DNA of 8,700 bases from Thermoplasmata archaeon. Its GTDB lineage: Archaea > Thermoplasmatota > Thermoplasmata > Lutacidiplasmatales > UBA184. Each line of letters starts with the position of its first letter. Position 1 is the stretch's first letter. The position numbers were made by a program, and so were the translations under genes. The notes under the pieces are model-generated. The model saw nothing but the letters and a program-made list of their open reading frames with translations. It was not told the origin of the DNA and did not search any database. Positions 1 through 5,691 of the stretch are shown in pieces. The DNA lies in contig JASHTC010000125.1 of assembly GCA_030040755.1 (NCBI GenBank), forward strand, positions 1-8,700, in the 5' to 3' direction.

Positions 1-376
1 AGATGTCCAGGCAGTTCGGCCGGGCCCCCGAGAGCTCGACGAACCGGTGGATGATGAGGTAGCTCGGGTCCGAGGCGATGACCTCGTCCCCCGGCGCGAG
101 GAGGGCCCGCATGGTCATGTAGAGCGCCTCGGTCCCGCCCGAGGTGAGGAGCGGCGGGTAGTCCGGGAGCCCGAGGTCGTCCCGGATGAGGCGCATCAGC
201 TCGGGGTCTCCCTTCGCTTCGGGGTACCCCTCGTACCGGTGCTCGCGGAGCGCCTGCTCCACCGCGGCCCGGATCGGCTCGGGGGGGACGAGGTGGTTGG
301 TGTTCTGGCTCATCCACGCCACCTCCCGTCGGTGGTCGTGGGCGTAGCGGAAAGCGTCGAACGGGGGAGCGGACAC
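1..376 (-). CDS. PLP-dependent class I/II aminotransferase, N-terminal part (runs off left edge)
   Basis: The first 125 residues of a fold-type I aminotransferase are visible; the rest lies beyond the window. Such enzymes move an amino group between an amino acid and a 2-oxo acid using pyridoxal phosphate in the cytoplasm. Visible family marks are the substrate-side segment SQNTNHL (residues 23-29), the YEGYP segment (48-52), the cofactor-phosphate turn TSGGTEAL (78-85), and Y106 in DPSY, where the ring-stacking aromatic residue sits. The catalytic lysine is outside the window. The pattern resembles histidinol-phosphate aminotransferase (HisC-like), but substrate cannot be assigned. I chose the GTG start at 374-376 because homology begins before the internal ATG at 311-313, which would cut into the substrate-binding segment, and because a TATA-like element lies 28 nt upstream. 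It starts 26 bp after the methyltransferase stop on the same strand. Confidence 0.85.
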   Translation of the reverse strand, partial: MSAPPFDAFRYAHDHRREVAWMSQNTNHLVPPEPIRAAVEQALREHRYEGYPEAKGDPELMRLIRDDLGLPDYPPLLTSGGTEALYMTMRALLAPGDEVIASDPSYLIIHRFVELSGARPNCLDI

Positions 377-400
377 CGGCCGATGAACGGGCGAGCCCGG

Positions 401-408
401 GCTTAACG
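401..408 (-). promoter_or_regulatory. TATA-like element of the aminotransferase gene, overlapping the ubiE stop codon
   Basis: Reading the minus strand, CGTTAAGC carries a TTAA core (403-406) centred about 28 nt before the GTG at 376. The TAA of this core is the stop codon of the methyltransferase gene (403-405). Archaeal TATA boxes are centred about 26-27 nt before the transcription start, so the transcript would be nearly leaderless. The last sense codon of the upstream gene is CGT, with an unusual T in the third position that completes the core. Inferred from spacing only. Confidence 0.55.
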
Positions 409-1200
409 CCTTTGGTCCGCCGAGGGAGGGGCCTCCCCGAGGAAGGTCGTCACGATGCCGAACGACTGGGAGGGAGCCGCGACCCGCGGGAACCCCGCGG
501 CGCGGATCACCTCGACGAACTCCTCCCGGGGAGGAAGGGACCGAAGGGACTCCGGAAGGTACCGGTAGGGGCCGGCGCTTGCGACCGCCGCGCCCATCCA
601 CGGCACGACCCGGTCGAAGTACGAGTGGAACAGCGCGCCGAACCTCGGCGACGGCGGTTCGGTGATCTCGAGCGTGAGCACGAGCCCACCGGGCCGCAGG
701 ACCCGTCGCGTCTCCCGGTAGGCGCGCGCCAGGTCGGTGAGGTTGCGCGCGACGAACGCGCTCGTCACGAGGTCGAACGACGCGTCGGCGAACGGGAGGC
801 GGAGCGCGGTGGCCCGGGCGAGCGTGACCCGGCTCCCCTCGCGCGCTCGGCGGTTCCGTCCGAGAGCGTTCTGGAGCATCGGCCCGGTGAAGTCGGCGCC
901 GACGACCCGAGCGTGGGGGTAGCGGCGAGCGACCTGTCGGGCGAGGTCCCCCGTGCCACATCCGATGTCGAGGACCCGACGGATCGGGCCCGGCGAGCGG
1001 AACCGGTCGAGCTGACCCAGCGCCCGGGGGCGCCAGAGGAAGTCGTTGCCGAGCGACGCCACGTGGTCGAACCAGTCGTACCGCTCGGCGATGTGCCCGA
1101 ACATCCGGCGGATGTCCCGCTCGAACGTCGGCCGGGAGCGGTCCGGGTACGGCGACCCATCGGGAGCGGTTCGCGGGCCGTCGGGCGCGGCGCCGGTCAT
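403..1200 (-). CDS. ubiE: UbiE/MenG-type SAM-dependent methyltransferase (demethylmenaquinone methyltransferase)
   Basis: A 265-aa class I methyltransferase that closely follows the UbiE/MenG pattern. That family performs the final C-methylation of demethylmenaquinone to menaquinone (or the equivalent ubiquinone step) using S-adenosylmethionine at the cytoplasmic face of the membrane. The N-terminal family signature MFGHIAERYD is at residues 33-42, followed by SLGNDFLWR (49-57). SAM motif I VLDIGCGTG is at 76-84 and the acidic loop GADF at 101-104. The family ARNLTD segment is at 151-156, RVLRPGG at 166-172, and the C-terminal YRYLPESL at 212-219. The length is slightly above the usual 230-250 because of a 25-residue proline-rich N-terminal extension. 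Archaea lack ubiquinone, so menaquinone is the likely substrate; another quinone or lipid methylation is possible. ATG at 1198-1200 has a TATA-like element 27 nt upstream and no Shine-Dalgarno motif. Confidence 0.8.
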   Translation of the reverse strand: MTGAAPDGPRTAPDGSPYPDRSRPTFERDIRRMFGHIAERYDWFDHVASLGNDFLWRPRALGQLDRFRSPGPIRRVLDIGCGTGDLARQVARRYPHARVVGADFTGPMLQNALGRNRRAREGSRVTLARATALRLPFADASFDLVTSAFVARNLTDLARAYRETRRVLRPGGLVLTLEITEPPSPRFGALFHSYFDRVVPWMGAAVASAGPYRYLPESLRSLPPREEFVEVIRAAGFPRVAAPSQSFGIVTTFLGEAPPSADQRR

Positions 1201-1214
1201 CGCGGGAACGACCC

Positions 1215-1245
1215 GGGGCGGGGGCTTAAGGGTGGGGGTGGGGGG
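1215..1245 (+). other. Putative G-quadruplex motif at the ubiE promoter
   Basis: Five G runs follow one another on the plus strand: 4 G at 1215-1218, 5 at 1220-1224, 3 at 1230-1232, 5 at 1234-1238 and 6 at 1240-1245. The intervening loops are 1, 5, 1 and 1 nt, which satisfies the usual G-quadruplex pattern of four runs of at least three G with short loops. The five-base loop contains the TTAA core of the ubiE TATA-like element. On the minus strand the right part encodes the alternating Pro-His tail of the ATPase protein. Structure formation is a prediction. Confidence 0.45.
1224..1231 (-). promoter_or_regulatory. TATA-like element of ubiE, overlapping the stop codon of the STAND ATPase gene
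   Basis: On the minus strand CCTTAAGC has its TTAA core at 1226-1229, centred 27.5 nt before the ubiE ATG at 1200. The TAA stop of the upstream ATPase gene (1226-1228) is part of the core. The geometry fits an archaeal promoter giving a leaderless mRNA. The element is embedded in a run of G tracts on the plus strand. Confidence 0.55.
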
Positions 1246-3664
1246 CCGTCGCGAGCGCGCGCTCGACCTCGGCGATCCGCTCCCCGAGGTCCGGTCGCCG
1301 GACGACGGCCCAGCGCGCGCGGGCCTGCCCGACGAGCTCCCGGGCGGCCGGGTCGTCCCCTCGCTCGTGGGCGGCGTGGGCCATCCGGGCGAGCACCTCG
1401 ACCTCCTCGGCGGTGATCCCGAGGCTCCGGGCCTGGGCGAGCGCCTCCGCGTACTGGAGGTCCGCCTCGGCGTACAGCTTCTCCGCGACCGCGAGCATCC
1501 CCCGGGTCATCGCCAGCTGCTGCAGGGCGAGGCGGTCCCCCATGGGCCCGAGCGCCTCGACGGCCCGGTCGAGGGCCCGGTGCGCCTCGGGGAGTCGGTG
1601 CCCTTCGGCATCGATCTGGGCGAGGTTGAGGTAGCAGTAGCCGATCCAGATCGGCGAGCGGGACAGTTCCGCCGATTCGATGGCCCGGGTGAGGTCGGCG
1701 CGGGCCGCCTCCGCGTTCCCGTTGGAGTACTGCATCGCGGCCCGGTTCATCAGCACCCGGGCGCGGGCGGCGTGGTCCTCCTGGGCCCCGAAGAGGTCGG
1801 CCGCCTCCCCGTACAGGTCGAGGGCAGAGGCGAGCAGGCCCGGTCCGCTGCCGATCATCGAGTTGGCCAGGTCGATGAGCGTGTGCCCGACCTCGGCCGG
1901 AGTCCCCTCGCGACGGGCGATGGCCAGCGCCTCGCGCTGGTGGGCCTCGGCCTCCGCCGGCCGTCCGAGCCGCCAGGAGACGGTCCCGAGGACCCGATGG
2001 GCGGCCATCAGGTCCCGGGCGCTCCCGACGATCACGAGGATCCCGACGGCCTCGGTCGCGAGGCCGGAGGCGCTGGCGTATTCGCTCATGTCGGTGTGGG
2101 TCTGGGCCCGGGCGAGCAGCGCCCGTCCGAGGGCGAGGGCATGCCCGGGGTGGTCCCGGGCCATCCGGACCGCCTCGGTGAGCACCTCGTCGGACCGTCG
2201 CAGCTTCCCCGTCTCGTCGAGCAGCCGGCCGAGGTCCGTGAGCAGTTGGAGCTCCACGTCGACCGTCCGCTGGGGGCGGCGCCGTTCGGACTCGAGGGCG
2301 CGGGAGAGGTGGGCGGCGGCGGTGTCGAAGTCGAACGCCCGGGCCGCGGCCTGGGCGGCCCGGCTGTTGTACTCGACGGCCTTCTCCTCCTCCCGCCCGA
2401 GGAAGAAGTGCCGCGCGAGCTCGGAGTCGCTCGCCCCGCGCGCTTCGAGCGCGCGACCGGCCTTCTGGTGGAGGATGCGGCGCCGGGTCTCGGTCAGCTC
2501 CGTGTAGACCTCCGTCCGCAGCGCTTCGCTGACGAACTCGTAGACCTCCCCGCCCCGCTCGCGCAGGAAGCCGTCGCGGACGAGCCGGTCCAGGCTCTCG
2601 GTGCCGTGCTCCTCGGTCGTCCCCGCGACCGCGAGGAGGTCCGCGAACGCGAACTCCTTCCCGAGGACGACCGCGTAGGAGAGGAGCCGACGGTCGGGGT
2701 CGCTCAGGGAGACGACGCGCCGGCGCAGTACCTCGGCGACGTCCCGCCCGTCCGAGGAGGTGTCGACCACCGGGCCCCCGTACCCCATCGTGGACCGCAC
2801 GACCTGCTCGAGGAACAGCGGGTTCCCCTCGGTCTGGGCGTGCCAGCGCACCACGTCCGGTTCGGAGGCGGGCCGTCCGTGCTGGACCCACTGGACGAAC
2901 TCCGCGACCTCGAGCGGGCCGAACGGCCGGAGCGTGACCGACCGCAGGCTCGCCACGTGCCGGATCTCCCCGAGCAGGGCCCGGGCCCGCTCCGCGCGCG
3001 CGGGGGGGTCGGCGACCGTCGCGACCAGCGCGAGCGGGACGTCCCGGAGGTTGGAGACGAGTCGGAGGACGACCTCCAGGGACGGGGCGTCCGCGAACTG
3101 GAGGTCATCCAGCGCGAGGAGCAGCGGGCGCCGCCGGGAGGCCTCGCGCAGGAACTCCGCGACGCGGAACGTGAGCTCCTGATGGCCCTGCCCCGCCGGC
3201 TCGCCCCCGGGCGGGCCGAGCCGCAGGATCAGCTCCTCGGTCGACGGAGCCCCGGCGGGAGGCCCCGCCTCCTTCGTCACCGGACGGGCCCCCTCCTCGC
3301 CCAGGAACGGTACCAGGTACATCGGGATCCCTCCGGGGGAGCCCGGGTCGGGCGCGACGGGCTCAGGGGTCTCCCCGCTCGGCTCGCCCCCCGACGCGAG
3401 CAGGTGCCGCACGAGCGTGAATGGAGGAGGGAGGTCCTCGGGAAGCGCCCGGGCCGATAGCACGTGGAACCGGAGGGAGGCGGCCCGGTCGATGGCCGTC
3501 TGCAGGAGGTGGCTCTTGCCGATGCCGGCCGCTCCTCCGATCAGCAGCCCCTGGCCCGAGCCCGCCTGGGCGCTCGCAAGGACCCGGGCCACTTCGGCGA
3601 CGGCATCCTCCCGCCCGAAGACCGGGGAGCGCTCTGCCTCGCGCCCGACCGTGGCCCCCGCCAT
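1226..3664 (-). CDS. STAND/AAA_16-type signalling ATPase with C-terminal TPR repeats
   Basis: This 812-aa cytoplasmic protein has the layout of MalT-like signal-transduction ATPases. The N-terminus has the FGRE entry motif (16-19), Walker A GGAAGIGKS (43-51), and Walker B LLLALDDLQFAD (181-192). It also carries the TEGNPLFLEQ motif (278-287) typical of AAA_16-family ATPases. A proline/glycine-rich stretch (about 91-160) interrupts the ATPase fold and is probably a flexible insertion. A winged-helix-like segment follows (about 319-395), then an array of TPR-like helical repeats (about 420-785). Such proteins use nucleotide binding as a switch and the TPR region for ligand or partner binding. 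No output domain (LuxR-type HTH, cyclase, kinase) is visible, so any effect must come through a partner. Residues 319-812 are homologous along their length to the neighbouring 534-aa protein. The ATG at 3662-3664 is supported by a TATA-like palindrome 27 nt upstream. Ligand and target are unknown. Confidence 0.88.
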   Translation of the reverse strand: MAGATVGREAERSPVFGREDAVAEVARVLASAQAGSGQGLLIGGAAGIGKSHLLQTAIDRAASLRFHVLSARALPEDLPPPFTLVRHLLASGGEPSGETPEPVAPDPGSPGGIPMYLVPFLGEEGARPVTKEAGPPAGAPSTEELILRLGPPGGEPAGQGHQELTFRVAEFLREASRRRPLLLALDDLQFADAPSLEVVLRLVSNLRDVPLALVATVADPPARAERARALLGEIRHVASLRSVTLRPFGPLEVAEFVQWVQHGRPASEPDVVRWHAQTEGNPLFLEQVVRSTMGYGGPVVDTSSDGRDVAEVLRRRVVSLSDPDRRLLSYAVVLGKEFAFADLLAVAGTTEEHGTESLDRLVRDGFLRERGGEVYEFVSEALRTEVYTELTETRRRILHQKAGRALEARGASDSELARHFFLGREEEKAVEYNSRAAQAAARAFDFDTAAAHLSRALESERRRPQRTVDVELQLLTDLGRLLDETGKLRRSDEVLTEAVRMARDHPGHALALGRALLARAQTHTDMSEYASASGLATEAVGILVIVGSARDLMAAHRVLGTVSWRLGRPAEAEAHQREALAIARREGTPAEVGHTLIDLANSMIGSGPGLLASALDLYGEAADLFGAQEDHAARARVLMNRAAMQYSNGNAEAARADLTRAIESAELSRSPIWIGYCYLNLAQIDAEGHRLPEAHRALDRAVEALGPMGDRLALQQLAMTRGMLAVAEKLYAEADLQYAEALAQARSLGITAEEVEVLARMAHAAHERGDDPAARELVGQARARWAVVRRPDLGERIAEVERALATAPHPHP

Positions 3665-3686
3665 CGACTCAAAGAGCCGACCCCGA

Positions 3687-3696
3687 CCTTATAAGG
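3687..3696 (-). promoter_or_regulatory. TATA box (CCTTATAAGG palindrome) of the STAND ATPase gene, overlapping the upstream stop codon
   Basis: The palindrome CCTTATAAGG is one of the few AT-rich spots in this region and its centre lies 27.5 nt before the ATG at 3664. It contains the TAA stop (3689-3691) and the last sense codon, TTA (3692-3694), of the upstream 534-aa gene. By eye, TTA appears nowhere else as a leucine codon in that gene. The spacing fits a leaderless archaeal transcript. The perfect dyad could also serve as a protein-binding site. Confidence 0.6.
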
Positions 3697-5293
3697 GTGG
3701 ATGGTCCGACGTGACCGCTTCCCGCGTCGGGGCGGCCGCCGCCTCCCCCTGGCCGGCGGCGACCAGGGCCTGCCGGACCTGCTCGAAGCCGGGCAACAGG
3801 TTCGGGCGCAGCTTCGGGAGGCCGAGACGTTCCGCGGCCTCGAACGCCGCCCGGGCGCCCTCCCAGTCCCGCGTCTTCGTGCGGAGTCGGGCGAGGTGGA
3901 ACTGCACTTCGGACTCGTCCGCCTCAAGCCCGTACATCCGGCACTGGTCGATCGCCGCATGGTAGGCTTTCTCGGCGTCTTCCCACTGCCCACGGCGCTC
4001 CGCGATCTCCCCACGGTTCAGGTCGACCTGCTCGAGGCCGAGGCGGTCGGAGAGGTGCTCGAAGGTGCGGGCGGCCTGCTCGACGTCGCGCGTCGCCTCG
4101 TCCAGCTGCCCGAGCGCGAGGCGCATCTCGACCCCGGAGAGGAGCGACCAGCCGGCCGAGCGACGGTCGTGGGCCTTCTCCGCCGCCTCCCGCGAGCGGC
4201 TCAGGTACTCGAGGCCGTCCTGCGGCCGGCTCTCCCCGACCGCGACCCCCAGGTTGTGGTAGGCCCGCGACAGCTCGACCCAGTCTCCGGTCTCGGAGAG
4301 GAGCTCGATGGCATGCTTGTACCACTCGATCGCGACCGGACGGCAGTCGGCGCCCGAGAGGGCGAACGAATTCCCGAGGTCGATCGAGAGCAGCCCCATG
4401 AGGTGGGGCGCCCGATTGCCCTCGAGGAGCTCCAGCGAGCACATGTTCTCCTCCAGCGCCTGGGTGTAGTCCCCCCGGGCGAACGCCACCCGCGCCATCA
4501 GGCGGTGGGTCTGGGCGACCCCGACCGGGTCGCCCGTCATCTCGAACAGGTGGCGCGCCTCGAGGGCGCCCCGCGTCGCGGCGTCGCCGTCGAGCGCCTC
4601 GCGGGCGATCTCCGCGCGGGCCAGCGTCACCCGGGCGGTCAGGTTCGGCTGGCTCGAGCCGACCCGTTCGAGCGCGCGATGGTAATAGGCATCGGCCGCC
4701 GGGAAGTTGCCGACGGTGAACACGAGGTCTCCGAGGCTCTGGAGCACCTCGGCCTGCTCGCGGCGATGGTCGCCCGGCAGGTGCTCCAGCTCGAGCAGCA
4801 CGCGCTCGAGGTGGTGCACCGCCCGCTCCGGTTCGCCCGCGCGGCGGGCCTCCTCGGCCGCCTTCTGGTTGTAGGCGAGCGACTTTTCGCTGACCTTGCC
4901 GAGGAAGTAATGCCGCCCGAGCTCCGCCGCTTGCTCGGCGGGCGGGGCCGTGCCTAGCGCCTCCATCGCGAGCGCGATCTTGCGGTGCAGGACGCGCAGC
5001 CGGCTCTCGGTTAGGGAGCGGTAGACGCGGGCGCGGACCTCCTCCTCGGAGAAGCCGAACCGCTCGCCGCCGCGCCGTTCGCGCAGGATCCCCCGGTGGA
5101 CGAGACGCTCGAGCTCCTCGGCCAGCTCCTCCTCGTTCGCCTCCATGGCCCGGACCAGAAGGGGGAAATCGAACTCGGAGCCGATCGCACTGGCGTAGGC
5201 CAGGATCCGATGCTCCTCGGCGGTCAGGCCCGGGGGGAGACGGGCTGCGGAGCTCGGGTCGACGGGGGCGGTCCCCGGTGCCTCCTCGACCAT
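3689..5293 (-). CDS. ATPase-less TPR protein, tandem paralogue of the STAND ATPase
   Basis: A 534-aa protein rich in TPR-like helical repeats (about residues 125-490), preceded by a winged-helix-like segment (about 23-100). It begins where the P-loop ATPase domain of the neighbouring 812-aa protein ends. Shared landmarks include the LVHRGILRER versus LVRDGFLRER strand, HYFLGKVSEKSLAYN versus HFFLGREEEKAVEYN, and near the C-terminus DRLGLEQ versus DRLALQQ followed by RG and A residues at matching spacing. No Walker A or B motif is present. The frame is intact, with no sign of decay. The protein may act as a decoy, adaptor or hetero-oligomer partner of the ATPase, or bind a related ligand; these are inferences. 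The ATG at 5291-5293 fits a TATA-like element 31 nt upstream. The N-terminus (1-20) is Pro/Ala-rich, and the last codons merge into the promoter of the next gene. Confidence 0.87.
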   Translation of the reverse strand: MVEEAPGTAPVDPSSAARLPPGLTAEEHRILAYASAIGSEFDFPLLVRAMEANEEELAEELERLVHRGILRERRGGERFGFSEEEVRARVYRSLTESRLRVLHRKIALAMEALGTAPPAEQAAELGRHYFLGKVSEKSLAYNQKAAEEARRAGEPERAVHHLERVLLELEHLPGDHRREQAEVLQSLGDLVFTVGNFPAADAYYHRALERVGSSQPNLTARVTLARAEIAREALDGDAATRGALEARHLFEMTGDPVGVAQTHRLMARVAFARGDYTQALEENMCSLELLEGNRAPHLMGLLSIDLGNSFALSGADCRPVAIEWYKHAIELLSETGDWVELSRAYHNLGVAVGESRPQDGLEYLSRSREAAEKAHDRRSAGWSLLSGVEMRLALGQLDEATRDVEQAARTFEHLSDRLGLEQVDLNRGEIAERRGQWEDAEKAYHAAIDQCRMYGLEADESEVQFHLARLRTKTRDWEGARAAFEAAERLGLPKLRPNLLPGFEQVRQALVAAGQGEAAAAPTREAVTSDHPPL

Positions 5294-5320
5294 TCGTCGG
5301 CCGTCTAGGGGGGTTCCGCG

Positions 5321-5328
5321 GTTAAAGC
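5321..5328 (-). promoter_or_regulatory. TATA-like element of the ATPase-less TPR gene
   Basis: On the minus strand GCTTTAAC has a TTTAA core (5322-5326) centred about 31 nt before the ATG at 5293. This suggests a transcript start at the ATG or a few bases before it. It lies in the 131-bp divergent region shared with the small membrane protein gene, about 70 bp from that gene's own element. No Shine-Dalgarno motif precedes the start codon. Confidence 0.5.
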
Positions 5329-5393
5329 CCTGCCCTTCGAGATGGGGGCGGCGACCGGCTCCCGGCGCGCGGGGCCGCCTCGCGCCCGTAAGG

Positions 5394-5403
5394 GTTATCT
5401 AAC
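5394..5403 (+). promoter_or_regulatory. TATA-like element of the small membrane protein gene
   Basis: The sequence GTTATCTAAC stands out as AT-rich in a GC-rich divergent region. Its TTAT core is centred 28.5 nt before the ATG at 5425, the spacing expected for leaderless archaeal transcription. The dinucleotides just before the ATG are purine-rich but too close to act as a ribosome binding site. Confidence 0.5.
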
Positions 5404-5424
5404 GGACCCCGGGTCGGCGCGAGG

Positions 5425-5679
5425 ATGGCGCCCGAGGAGCCATTGCCGACGAGCCCGGATGCGTTCCAGGCGATGTCGCCGGCGAAGCGCGCCTCGTTCT
5501 GGGGGTTCGCGGGCCTGGTCGTGCTCGCCGTCGTCTTCTACGTCGGGTGGGGACTCTCCTACGGGGTATGGATCGACAACGGCGTCTACGCGGTGACGAT
5601 CACGCTGCTGCTCTTCGGGCTCTCAGGGATGTGGCTGATGCTCCCGAACCCGCCGACGCCGGCCCCTCCGCCGCCCTGA
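5425..5679 (+). CDS. Small hypothetical membrane protein with two predicted transmembrane helices
   Basis: I do not recognise this 84-aa protein. A short acidic, proline-containing N-terminus (1-20) is followed by a basic KR pair and two hydrophobic segments (about 24-46 and 53-73), separated by a short loop containing an Asp-Asn pair. The tail (74-84) is mostly proline. This suggests a two-helix inner-membrane protein with short ends, possibly a subunit or accessory factor of a membrane complex. Coding status is supported by the TATA-like element at the right distance, by strongly GC-ending codons, and by the hydrophobic pattern being in this frame only. It is transcribed away from the TPR/ATPase block and converges with proS, leaving 12 bp between the two stop codons. 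No function can be given from sequence alone. Confidence 0.7.
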   Translation: MAPEEPLPTSPDAFQAMSPAKRASFWGFAGLVVLAVVFYVGWGLSYGVWIDNGVYAVTITLLLFGLSGMWLMLPNPPTPAPPPP

Positions 5680-5691
5680 CGGTTCGGCGCC

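Noticed and set aside
47..406. 119-aa plus-strand frame at the left edge
   Set aside because: It is antisense to the aminotransferase, which shows the PLP-binding turn and substrate segment.
1197..2891. 564-aa minus-strand frame overlapping the ATPase gene in another phase
   Set aside because: The product is Arg/Pro/Gly-rich low-complexity sequence typical of an out-of-frame reading of GC-rich DNA.
1046..3460. 804-aa open frame on the plus strand antisense to the STAND ATPase
   Set aside because: It mirrors the GC-rich codons of the ATPase gene and shows no domain or hydrophobic pattern. The minus-strand reading has clear Walker A and B motifs. Long antisense frames are expected when third positions are nearly always G or C.
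3701..4957. 418-aa plus-strand frame antisense to the TPR gene
   Set aside because: No recognisable domain, and the opposite strand encodes a clear TPR array with a paralogue next door.
3689..5293. The short TPR gene as a pseudogene of the STAND ATPase
   Set aside because: The frame is intact over 534 codons, it has a correctly spaced promoter, and no ATPase-domain remnant is visible upstream, so a functional short paralogue is more likely.
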